Below are positions 33,342 to 40,666 of a DNA stretch of 64,000 nucleotides, piece after piece. The stretch is from Streptomyces triticagri (GTDB taxonomy: Bacteria; Actinomycetota; Actinomycetes; Streptomycetales; Streptomycetaceae). The DNA is taken from contig NZ_QUAK01000194.1 in NCBI RefSeq assembly GCF_003429565.1, forward strand, positions 1 through 64,000, given 5' to 3'. Made by a program: the position numbers and the translations under genes. The stretch's first letter is position 1; each line of letters starts with the position of its first letter. A model generated the notes under the pieces. It ran no database searches. It saw only the letters and a list, made by a program, of their open reading frames with translations, and had not been told where the DNA came from.

Positions 33342-35135
33342 TCAGGCCCGGTAGATCGCCTCGATCTCGTCCGCGTAGTCCTTGGCGACCACATTGCGCT
33401 TGAGCTTCAGGGACGGGGTCAGATGGCCCGACTCCTCCGTGAACTGGGCTGCCAGGACACGGAACTTGCGCACCGACTCGGCCTTGGAGACGGCCGCGTT
33501 CCCGTCGTCGACGGCGGTCTGTACCGTCGCGAGCAGGTCCGCGTCCTGGTGCAGCTCCGCCGCCGTACGGCCGGACTTGCCGTGCTCCTCGGCCCAGCGG
33601 CCGAGGAATTCGTCGTCCAGGGTGACCAGGGCGCCGACGAAGGGGCGGCCGTCGCCGACCACCATGCACTCGGCCACCAGGGCGTGCGCGCGGATCCGGT
33701 CCTCGATCACCGCGGGTGCCACGTTCTTGCCGCCCGCAGTGACGATGATCTCCTTCTTCCGGCCGGTGATCGCGAGATAGCCGTCCGCGTCGAGGGTGCC
33801 GATGTCACCGGTGTGGAACCAGCCGTCGGCGAGCGCCTCGGCGGTCGCCTCCTCGTTGTTCCAGTACCCGGCGAACAGGTGCTCGCCGTGCAGCAGCACC
33901 TCGCCGTCGTCGGCGATCCGTACCACCGAACCGGGCAGCGGCTGACCGACCGTGCCGATCTTCTGCCGGTCCCAGGGGTTGAACGCGGTCGCGGCGCAGG
34001 ACTCGGTCAGTCCGTAGCCCTCCAGGACCGTGAAGCCGATGCCGCGGAAGAAGTGCCCGAGCCGCTCGCCGAGCGGGGCACCGCCGGAGATCGCGTACTC
34101 GCCGCGGCCGCCGAGCACCGCGCGCAGCTTCGAGTACACGAGCTTGTCGAACGTCTTGTACTTGATCTTGAGGCCGAGCGACGGGCCGGACGGGGAGTCC
34201 AGGGCGCGGCTGTACGCGATCGCGGTGTCCGCGGCCTTGTCGAAGATCTTGCCCTTGCCGTCCGCCTGCGCCTTGGCGCGCGCCGAGTTGTAGACCTTCT
34301 CGAAGACCCGGGGCACTCCGAGGATCAGGGTCGGCCGGAAGGACGCCAGCTCGTCGGTGAGGTTCTTGATGTCCGGTACGTGGCCGAGCTTGATCGGAGC
34401 CATCATCGGCGCGACCTGCACGAGGCGGCCGAAGACGTGGGCCAGCGGCAGGAAGAGCAGCACCGAGCACTCACCGGTGCGGAACAGCGGCCGCAGCCGC
34501 TCCACCACGTTCCCGCACTCCGCGAAGAAGCTGCGGTGGGTGAGCACACAGCCCTTGGGGCGGCCGGTGGTGCCGGAGGTGTAGACGATGGTCGCCGGGT
34601 CGTCGGCGCAGGCCACCGAGGAGCGCTCGTCGACCGCCTCGTCGCTGAGGTCCGCGCCGATGCGCCCCAGCTCCTCGATGCCGCCGCGCTCGATCTGCCA
34701 GACGTTCCCGAGCGCCGGCAGCCGGTCGCGCACCGACTCGACGGCCGCGGCGTGCGCGTCCAGTTCGACCAGGCAGGCCACGGCACCCGAGTCACCGAGG
34801 ATCCACTGGATCTGCTCCGGGGAGCTCGTCTCGTACACCGGCACGGTGATCGCGCCGGCGCTCCAGATCGCGAAGTCCAGGAGCGTCCACTCGTATCTCG
34901 TGCGCGACATCAGGCCGACCCGGTCGCCCGCCTGGACCCCGGAGGCGATCAGACCCTTCGCGGCGGCGCGGACCTCGGCGAGGAAGACCTTCGCCGAGAT
35001 GTCCTGCCAGGTGCCGGCGACCTTGCGGCCGATCACGGCGACATCCGGATGCTGTGCGGCGTTGCGGCGCACGATGTCGGTCAGATTGCCGTCCGCAGGG
35101 ACCTCGTACAGGGCCGGAAGGCTGAACTCGCGCAA
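33342..35135 (-). CDS. Long-chain fatty acid-CoA ligase (FadD15-like)
   Basis: Activates fatty acids as acyl-adenylates and then CoA thioesters. The 597-residue protein has the AMP-binding motif TIVYTSGTTGRPKG, the A5/A7 blocks GYGLTESCAATAFN and DGWFHTGDIGTLDADGY, and a C-terminal Lys near SLKLKRNVVAKDY. It matches the long-chain subgroup and the location of fadD15 next to pimB' in Mycobacterium, with which it converges here. The start is an ATG at 35135 with GAGGAGCAG upstream. It could supply acyl chains for PIM or phospholipids. Confidence 0.93.
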   Translation of the reverse strand: MREFSLPALYEVPADGNLTDIVRRNAAQHPDVAVIGRKVAGTWQDISAKVFLAEVRAAAKGLIASGVQAGDRVGLMSRTRYEWTLLDFAIWSAGAITVPVYETSSPEQIQWILGDSGAVACLVELDAHAAAVESVRDRLPALGNVWQIERGGIEELGRIGADLSDEAVDERSSVACADDPATIVYTSGTTGRPKGCVLTHRSFFAECGNVVERLRPLFRTGECSVLLFLPLAHVFGRLVQVAPMMAPIKLGHVPDIKNLTDELASFRPTLILGVPRVFEKVYNSARAKAQADGKGKIFDKAADTAIAYSRALDSPSGPSLGLKIKYKTFDKLVYSKLRAVLGGRGEYAISGGAPLGERLGHFFRGIGFTVLEGYGLTESCAATAFNPWDRQKIGTVGQPLPGSVVRIADDGEVLLHGEHLFAGYWNNEEATAEALADGWFHTGDIGTLDADGYLAITGRKKEIIVTAGGKNVAPAVIEDRIRAHALVAECMVVGDGRPFVGALVTLDDEFLGRWAEEHGKSGRTAAELHQDADLLATVQTAVDDGNAAVSKAESVRKFRVLAAQFTEESGHLTPSLKLKRNVVAKDYADEIEAIYRA

Positions 35136-35441
35136 GACTGCTGCTCCTCATAGGGCGCCGGCGCCACGACACTGTGTGATGCGACGGAGCGGTCCAAGAT
35201 CTGGCAGGTGCTCGGGCTCATCGAGGCCGAGGGCACTGCGAGGAGGGCCGAGCACGACTGGACTGCCCGGACGTTACCCACCGGTACCGCGTTTTCGATA
35301 GGGGGGTCCGACCAGATGTTCCGTGTGTCACACGCCCTGGCGCTCCTTTGCGCAGACTAGTCCCCTTCGTCTGCGACTCGGAAGTAACCGCAGGTCCAGG
35401 GCCCTCTACCTGGGGAGCGGCAAGCGTCCTAGGGTGACGGC
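35136..35441. promoter_or_regulatory. Divergent promoter region, fadD-like / phosphoesterase
   Basis: A 306-bp gap. The plus side ends with a TAGGGT -10 at 35430-35435. An AT-richer patch at 35270-35350 probably holds the ligase promoter, but no precise element can be fixed. Confidence 0.4.
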
Positions 35442-36209
35442 ATGCGGGTCCATGTGGTGAGCGACGTACACGGGAACGCCCGGGACCTGGCCCGGGCCGG
35501 CGATGGCGCGGACGCGCTGGTCTGCCTCGGCGACCTGGTGCTTTTCCTGGACTACGCCGACCACTCGCGCGGCATCTTCCCCGACCTGTTCGGCGCCGAG
35601 AACGCGGACCGGCTCGTCGAACTGCGCACCGCCCGCCGCTTCGAGGAGGCCCGCGCCTTCGGCGCCGAGCTCTGGGGGACGATCGAGTCGGACCGTGCGG
35701 CCGCCATCGAGCGGGCCGTCCGCAAGCAGTACGCCGAACTCTTCGCCGTCTTCCCGACTCCGACGTACGCCACCTACGGCAACGTCGACATCCCGGGCCT
35801 GTGGAGCGAGTACGCCGAGGAGGGCACCACCGTCCTGGACGGCGAGCGGGTCGAGATCGGCGGCCTGGTCTTCGGCTTCGTCGGCGGCGGACTGCGCACT
35901 CCGATGCGCACTCCGTACGAGATCGGTGACGAGGAGTACGCGGCCAAGATCGAGGCGATCGGCGAGGTCGACGTGCTCTGCACGCACATCCCGCCGGAGG
36001 TGCCGGAGCTGGTCTACGACACCGTGGCCCGCCGTTTCGAACGCGGCAGCAAGGCCCTGCTCGAGGCCATCCACCGGACCCGACCGCGCTATTCGCTCTT
36101 CGGGCACGTGCACCAACCCCTGGTACGGCGGATGCGGGTGGGAGCGACCGAGTGCGTGAATGTCGGACACTTCGCCTCGGCGGGCAGGCCGTGGGCGCTG
36201 GAGTGGTGA
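35442..36209 (+). CDS. Metallophosphoesterase
   Basis: The 255-residue protein has the calcineurin-like blocks VSDVHGN (residues 5-11), CLGDLVLF, YGNVD and CTHIPPE plus FGHVHQP at the C terminus, which bind two metal ions. Family members hydrolyse phosphomono- or diesters; the substrate is not evident. ATG at 35442 lies 6 nt after the TAGGGT -10 element, so the mRNA is probably leaderless. It is followed by the SRPBCC gene in the same direction. Confidence 0.88.
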   Translation: MRVHVVSDVHGNARDLARAGDGADALVCLGDLVLFLDYADHSRGIFPDLFGAENADRLVELRTARRFEEARAFGAELWGTIESDRAAAIERAVRKQYAELFAVFPTPTYATYGNVDIPGLWSEYAEEGTTVLDGERVEIGGLVFGFVGGGLRTPMRTPYEIGDEEYAAKIEAIGEVDVLCTHIPPEVPELVYDTVARRFERGSKALLEAIHRTRPRYSLFGHVHQPLVRRMRVGATECVNVGHFASAGRPWALEW

Positions 36210-36358
36210 CGAGGCCACGGCCCGTGGGCGGCGCACACCGCCGCGGCCGCAGCCGGTAGCCTTCACCGCGGCGGATCCCGCAGGCAGGACCTAGCGTCCC
36301 GGCCGAGGCCCACGCCATCCATCCACCCCCGCAGGACCGCACTGGAGGAGCCACGGCG

Positions 36359-36814
36359 ATGGCGGAACACACCAGCTCGAGCATCACGATCGAGGCGGCG
36401 CCGGCCGATGTCATGGGAGTGATCGCCGACTTCGCCCGCTATCCCGACTGGACCGGCGAAGTGAAGGAGGCCGAGGTACTGGCCTCCGACGACCAGGGCA
36501 GGGCCGAGCAGGTCCGCCTGGTGATGGACGCCGGGGCGATCAAGGACGACCAGACCCTGGCGTACACCTGGACCGGGGACAACGAGGTCAGCTGGACCCT
36601 GGTGAAGTCCCAGATGCTCCGCGCCCTCGAAGGCTCCTACCGGCTCGCGCCCGCGGGCGAGGGCACCGAGGTGACCTACCGGCTCACCGTCGACGTGAAG
36701 ATCCCGATGCTCGGCATGATCAAGCGCAAGGCCGAAAAGGTCATTATCGACCGCGCGTTGGCGGGTCTGAAGACCCGTGTGGAATCGAAGCCGGGGTCGT
36801 CGGACACCCTTTGA
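36359..36814 (+). CDS. SRPBCC-family lipid/ligand-binding protein (Rv2185c-like)
   Basis: The 151-residue protein matches the START/polyketide-cyclase fold: TSSSITIEAAPADVMGVIADFARYPDWTGEVKEAEV at the start and a C-terminal helix KRKAEKVIIDRALAGLKTRVE. Such proteins bind hydrophobic ligands in a deep cavity. It lies just before the ArsA-like ATPase, the same order (inverted) as Rv2184c-Rv2185c, which suggests a joint role that is not known. ATG at 36359 follows GGAGGAGCC. Confidence 0.85.
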   Translation: MAEHTSSSITIEAAPADVMGVIADFARYPDWTGEVKEAEVLASDDQGRAEQVRLVMDAGAIKDDQTLAYTWTGDNEVSWTLVKSQMLRALEGSYRLAPAGEGTEVTYRLTVDVKIPMLGMIKRKAEKVIIDRALAGLKTRVESKPGSSDTL

Positions 36815-36833
36815 GGATCCTTAAGGACCCTCA
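36812..36833 (+). terminator. Hairpin after the SRPBCC gene
   Basis: A 9-bp stem with one mismatch (TGAGGATCC / GGACCCTCA) around TTAA overlaps the stop codon region. Weak evidence for termination. Confidence 0.4.
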
Positions 36834-36865
36834 GGGCGAGTCCTGGTCCGCTAGGACGTGTCCTG

Positions 36866-36905
36866 TCCCGCCCGGCGTTCGAGGGCATCTTTCAGCCTGT
36901 CCGGC
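36866..36905. repeat. Degenerate copy of the Streptomyces dispersed repeat
   Basis: The segment CCGCCCGGCGTTCGAGGGCA followed by CTTTCAGCCTGTCCGGCC is a diverged head-to-head pair of the repeat found at 17548-17790. Confidence 0.5.
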
Positions 36906-36944
36906 CCTTGACGACAAGGGCCGCCGGGCCCGGGCCCGGCGGCC
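36903..36944 (+). promoter_or_regulatory. Two mutually exclusive hairpins before the ArsA-like gene
   Basis: An 8-bp stem-loop at 36903-36922 shares its last bases with a perfect 26-bp palindrome at 36919-36944. Only one can form at a time in RNA. It could be plain termination or a simple regulatory switch. Confidence 0.35.
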
Positions 36945-36975
36945 ACCCGGCTACAGGAGTTGACGACAGAACCGC

Positions 36976-38145
36976 ATGCGCACCCTCCTCCTCACAGGCC
37001 CCGCCGGCGCCGGCCGCACCACCGTCGCCGCAGCAACCGCCCGAACGGCCGCCCGCAGCGGCACCCGCACCCTGCTGCTCTCCGCGGACCGCGCAGACAC
37101 CCCGGGCGCAGCCCTGAACGCAACCACCGGCCCGGAGACCGCGGAGGCGGCGGAACGCCTCGACGTCCGCCGCGTCGACCCGGCGGCCGGCTTCCGCACC
37201 GAACTCCTCGCCCTGCAGCACCGCGCGGGCCCCGCCCTCGACACCTTCGGCGCCCGCCGCCTGGACGAGGAGGAACTCACCGAGCTGCCGGGCGCCGAGG
37301 AGTTCGCCCTGCTCGGCGCGCTGCGCGAAGCCGCCGCGGGACCGTACGAGCTGATCGTCGTGGACCTGCCGCCGGCCGACCGCGCCCTCGAACTGCTCGC
37401 ACTGCCCGAGCGCCTGCGCCGCTATCTGGAGCGCGTACTTCCGCAGGAGCGGCAGGCCGCCCGCGCGCTGCGCCCCGTGCTCGCCCAGCTCGCCGGTGTG
37501 CCGATGCCCGCGCAGTGGCTGTTCGGCGCCGCCGCTCGCTGGGACGAGCACCTCGCGGAGCTGCAGGCACTGATCGAGGCGCCCGACACCGACGTACGCC
37601 TGGTCGCCGAGCCGGGTCCGGCCGGCACCGAAGCGATACGCAGCGCCACCCTCGGTCTGGCCCTGCACGGACTCGCGGTGGAGTCCCTGGTGGCGAACCG
37701 CACCGTGCCCCAGGACTCGGCCGACCCCTGGGTCGCATCGCTCGCCGCCCAGCAGGCCAAGGCACTCGCCGAGTGGGAGGCGGCCGGCGGGCCCGCCGTG
37801 CACCGCGCCCCGCACCTGGGCCACGATCCGCACGGCGCCGACGACCTCGCGGCGCTCGGCCTGCCCGCCCCCGCAGCGCCCCGCTCCGTGGACCTGCGCA
37901 TCGACGACCGGCTCGCCGACGACGGCGTACTGGTCTGGCACATCCCGCTGCCCGGCGCCGTACGCGAGGACCTCGACCTGGTCCGCAGGGGCGACGAACT
38001 CCTCGTCACCGCAGGCCGGTTCCGGCGGATCCTCGCCCTGCCCGCGGCCCTGCGCCGCTGCACCGTGGCGGGCGCGGGGCTGCGCGAGGGAGAGCTCCGC
38101 GTCCGGTTCGCCCCCGACCCGGACCTGTGGCCGCGCGGCACCTGA
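36976..38145 (+). CDS. ArsA-like P-loop ATPase with Arg in place of the Walker A Lys
   Basis: The 389-residue protein has an N-terminal nucleotide-binding fold (MRTLLLTGPAGAGRTTVAAA, RTLLLSADRADTPGAAL, LIVVDLPPADRALELL) like ArsA/Get3, and a C-terminal HSP20-like region (about 310-389). The Walker A motif GPAGAGRTT has Arg where Lys is nearly invariant, so ATP hydrolysis is uncertain. Its order after the SRPBCC gene matches Rv2184c. No arsenic genes are nearby, so a role in tail-anchored or lipid-linked protein handling is only a guess. Confidence 0.82.
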   Translation: MRTLLLTGPAGAGRTTVAAATARTAARSGTRTLLLSADRADTPGAALNATTGPETAEAAERLDVRRVDPAAGFRTELLALQHRAGPALDTFGARRLDEEELTELPGAEEFALLGALREAAAGPYELIVVDLPPADRALELLALPERLRRYLERVLPQERQAARALRPVLAQLAGVPMPAQWLFGAAARWDEHLAELQALIEAPDTDVRLVAEPGPAGTEAIRSATLGLALHGLAVESLVANRTVPQDSADPWVASLAAQQAKALAEWEAAGGPAVHRAPHLGHDPHGADDLAALGLPAPAAPRSVDLRIDDRLADDGVLVWHIPLPGAVREDLDLVRRGDELLVTAGRFRRILALPAALRRCTVAGAGLREGELRVRFAPDPDLWPRGT

Positions 38146-38331
38146 CGCGGCGACCGCTCGGCACCCGGACCGCGGCGGCCGCAAGGCGCCCGGATCCGGG
38201 CATGTGCAGGACGTGAACGGGGTACGGCCGTTCGGGTAACGTCGAGTGGTACCAGCGGTTCGCCGACCCGTACCAGCGCTTCGCAGACCGTACGCGGTCG
38301 TGCCCCGCCCCAGAGCCCGCAGGAGCCCGTC

Positions 38332-38793
38332 ATGAGTGACACCGAGCTCCCCCCTAGCCCCGACGGCATGGGTGGCGCCCGCAACGTTCCCGACCCGCGT
38401 GAGGCCGTCGACGACGACGCGTGGGCCAAGGCCTGTGCCGAGGACCTGGCCGCCGAGCAGGCCCGGCGCCGGCAGGAGTACGGCACACCGCCCGGGTCCG
38501 CCGCCGAGGAGCTGCGCAAGCTCGTCGACGCGGTCGCCGACAAGCTCGGCGGAGTACAGGGTCCGCTCGCCGGATTCGCCGCACAGGGCGCCGTGCAGCA
38601 GTTCATCGACCAGGCCAAGGCGGCGGTGGAACCGGTCATCGAGCGCAATCCGGATGTCTTCGACCATCTTGCCGCGGCCGGGTCCGAACTCCTCGCCGCC
38701 TACCGGTCGGCGGTGGAGAGCCACGAACGCCGCTGGACCGACGGCCCCGAGGACAACGGCCCTTCAACAAATGAACACATCGATCTGGACTGA
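38332..38793 (+). CDS. DUF5304-type hypothetical protein
   Basis: A 153-residue soluble acidic protein (DDDAWAKACAEDLAAEQARRR, AAEELRKLVDAVADKLGG, NPDVFDHLAAAGSELLAAYRSAV) that I recognise as an actinobacterial family without known function. ATG at 38332 follows CAGGAGCCC. Two near-identical ~20-bp direct repeats lie in its leader at about 38250-38290. It precedes glkA by 55 bp on the same strand. Confidence 0.8.
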   Translation: MSDTELPPSPDGMGGARNVPDPREAVDDDAWAKACAEDLAAEQARRRQEYGTPPGSAAEELRKLVDAVADKLGGVQGPLAGFAAQGAVQQFIDQAKAAVEPVIERNPDVFDHLAAAGSELLAAYRSAVESHERRWTDGPEDNGPSTNEHIDLD

Positions 38794-38848
38794 GAGCCTC
38801 CTCGGTTAAGGTGGGCGCAGCGGGGCACGACCGAAAACTGAGGGACTA

Positions 38849-39790
38849 ATGGGACTCACCATCGGCGTCGACATCGGCGGTACGAAGATCGCGGCAGGAG
38901 TGGTCGACGAGGAGGGCGCCATCCTCGACACCCACACCGTGCCGACACCGCCGACCGCCGAAGGCATCGTCGACGCGATCTGCGCCGCCGTCGCGGCGGC
39001 CGGCGAGGGCCAGGACATCGAGGCCGTCGGCATCGGCGCCGCGGGCTATGTGGACGACAAGCGCGCCACCGTGCTCTTCGCGCCCAACATCGACTGGCGT
39101 CACGAGCCGCTGAAGGACAAGGTCGAGCAGCGCGTCGGCATGCCGGTCGTCGTGGAGAACGACGCCAATGCGGCCGCCTGGGGCGAGTACCGCTTCGGCG
39201 CGGGCCAGGGCCACGACGACGTCATCTGCATCACGCTCGGCACCGGCCTCGGCGGCGGCATCATCATCGGCAACAAGCTGCGCCGCGGACGCTTCGGCGT
39301 GGCCGCCGAGTTCGGCCACATCAGGGTGGTGCCGGACGGACTGCTGTGCGGCTGCGGCAGCCAGGGCTGCTGGGAGCAGTACGCATCGGGCCGCGCGCTG
39401 CTGCGATACGCCCGGCAGCGCGCTCAAGCGACGCCGCAGGAAGCCGAGTTGCTGCTCTCGCTCGGCGACGGCTCGCCGGACGGGATCCAGGGCAAGCACG
39501 TCTCGGCCGCGGCCCGCGACGGCGACCCGGTGGCCATCGACTCGTTCCGCGAGCTGGCCCGCTGGGCCGGCGCCGGACTCGCCGACCTGGCCTCGCTGTT
39601 CGACCCGTCCGCCTTCATCGTGGGCGGCGGCGTATCGGACGAGGGCGATCTGGTGCTCGACCCGATCCGCAAATCGTTCCGCCGCTGGCTGATCGGCGGC
39701 GCCTGGCGCCCGCACGCCCAGGTGCTCGCGGCCCAACTGGGCAACCGCGCAGGCCTGGTGGGCGCCGCGGACCTGGCCCGACAGGGCTGA
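38849..39790 (+). CDS. glkA: ROK-family glucokinase (GlkA)
   Basis: Phosphorylates glucose with ATP; in Streptomyces the enzyme also mediates carbon catabolite repression. The 313-residue protein has the ATP motif IGVDIGGTKIAAGVVDE, sugar-binding VVENDANAAAWGEYRFG, and the ROK zinc motif CGCGSQGCWEQYASG after EFGHIRV. ATG at 38849 is preceded by GAGGGACTA. A TAAGGT -10-like hexamer lies in the 55-bp gap. A hairpin at 39797-39831 follows the stop. Confidence 0.94.
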   Translation: MGLTIGVDIGGTKIAAGVVDEEGAILDTHTVPTPPTAEGIVDAICAAVAAAGEGQDIEAVGIGAAGYVDDKRATVLFAPNIDWRHEPLKDKVEQRVGMPVVVENDANAAAWGEYRFGAGQGHDDVICITLGTGLGGGIIIGNKLRRGRFGVAAEFGHIRVVPDGLLCGCGSQGCWEQYASGRALLRYARQRAQATPQEAELLLSLGDGSPDGIQGKHVSAAARDGDPVAIDSFRELARWAGAGLADLASLFDPSAFIVGGGVSDEGDLVLDPIRKSFRRWLIGGAWRPHAQVLAAQLGNRAGLVGAADLARQG

Positions 39791-39796
39791 CCTCAG

Positions 39797-39831
39797 GGGG
39801 GTACCTCCACGAAGATCGGGGAGGTACCCCC
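39797..39831 (+). terminator. Terminator hairpin after glkA
   Basis: A 12-bp perfect stem pairs 39797-39808 with 39820-39831 around an 11-nt loop. It overlaps the promoter of the next gene (-10 at 39832-39837), so it may also be an operator. Confidence 0.6.
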
Positions 39832-39844
39832 TAGCCTGATCCCC

Positions 39845-40639
39845 GTGCCTCCCGAAACCCGTGCAGAGCAGCTCCCCGACTCCCGTACGGAAGCAGAACA
39901 GCTCCCCGACTCCCGTACGGAACAGGACGGTTCGGCCGTCATCCGTGTGCTCAGCTACAACATCCGCTCGATGCGCGACGACACCGCCGCGCTGGCCCGG
40001 GTGATCGCGGGCTGCTCGCCCGATCTCGTACTCGTCCAGGAGGCGCCGCGGTTCTTCCGCTGGCGCAAGCATCTCGCGCGGCTCGCCAAGGCGTCCGGTC
40101 TGGTCACGCTCGCCGGCGGCGCCACCGCCTCGGGGCCGGCGCTGCTCTGTTCGCTGCGCGCCACCGTCGAGCGCACCGAGGACGTGCTTCTGCCGCTCAC
40201 TCCCGGACTGCACCGGCGCGGCTTCTCCACCGCGGTGGTGCGTTTCGGCGGCGCCCGGATCGGCGTGGTCAGCTGCCATCTCTCGCTGCAGAAGGACGAG
40301 CGGTACGCACAGGGCGGGATGCTCCTCGACCGGCTCGCGGCCCTCGGTGTGCCGCACGCCGTCGCGGGCGGCGACATCAACGAGCGTCCGAACGGCCGCA
40401 CTTTCCGGCGCCTGGCCGGGCAGCTGCAGGACTGCTGGACGGTACGGCCGTGGGGCGCCGAGTACACCTCGACACCCCACGACCCGCACCAGCGCATCGA
40501 CGCCGTCTTCGCCACCCCCGGGATCGAGGTGCTCGGCTGCGGAGTGCCCCTCGGTCTGCCCGGTGTGGCCGCCGCCGATCTGACGGCGGCCACCGACCAC
40601 CTGCCGGTGCTGGCCGCGCTGCGGGTACCGGCAGGCTGA
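39845..40639 (+). CDS. Endonuclease/exonuclease/phosphatase family hydrolase
   Basis: The 264-residue protein has the EEP fold: VLSYNIRSMRDDTAALA, LVLVQEAPRFFRW, VSCHLSLQKDE, VAGGDINERPNG and a final TDHLPVLAAL. Substrates of this family range from DNA to phosphoinositides. GTG at 39845 is 7 nt after a TAGCCT -10, so leaderless. The N terminus holds a tandem peptide repeat, EQLPDSRTEA/EQLPDSRTEQ, from a 30-bp duplication at 39869-39922; because of this the start could lie further in, before VIRVLSYN. Confidence 0.85.
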   Translation: MPPETRAEQLPDSRTEAEQLPDSRTEQDGSAVIRVLSYNIRSMRDDTAALARVIAGCSPDLVLVQEAPRFFRWRKHLARLAKASGLVTLAGGATASGPALLCSLRATVERTEDVLLPLTPGLHRRGFSTAVVRFGGARIGVVSCHLSLQKDERYAQGGMLLDRLAALGVPHAVAGGDINERPNGRTFRRLAGQLQDCWTVRPWGAEYTSTPHDPHQRIDAVFATPGIEVLGCGVPLGLPGVAAADLTAATDHLPVLAALRVPAG

Positions 40640-40666
40640 ACCGCTTGCCGCTGCCGGCCGGATCAG

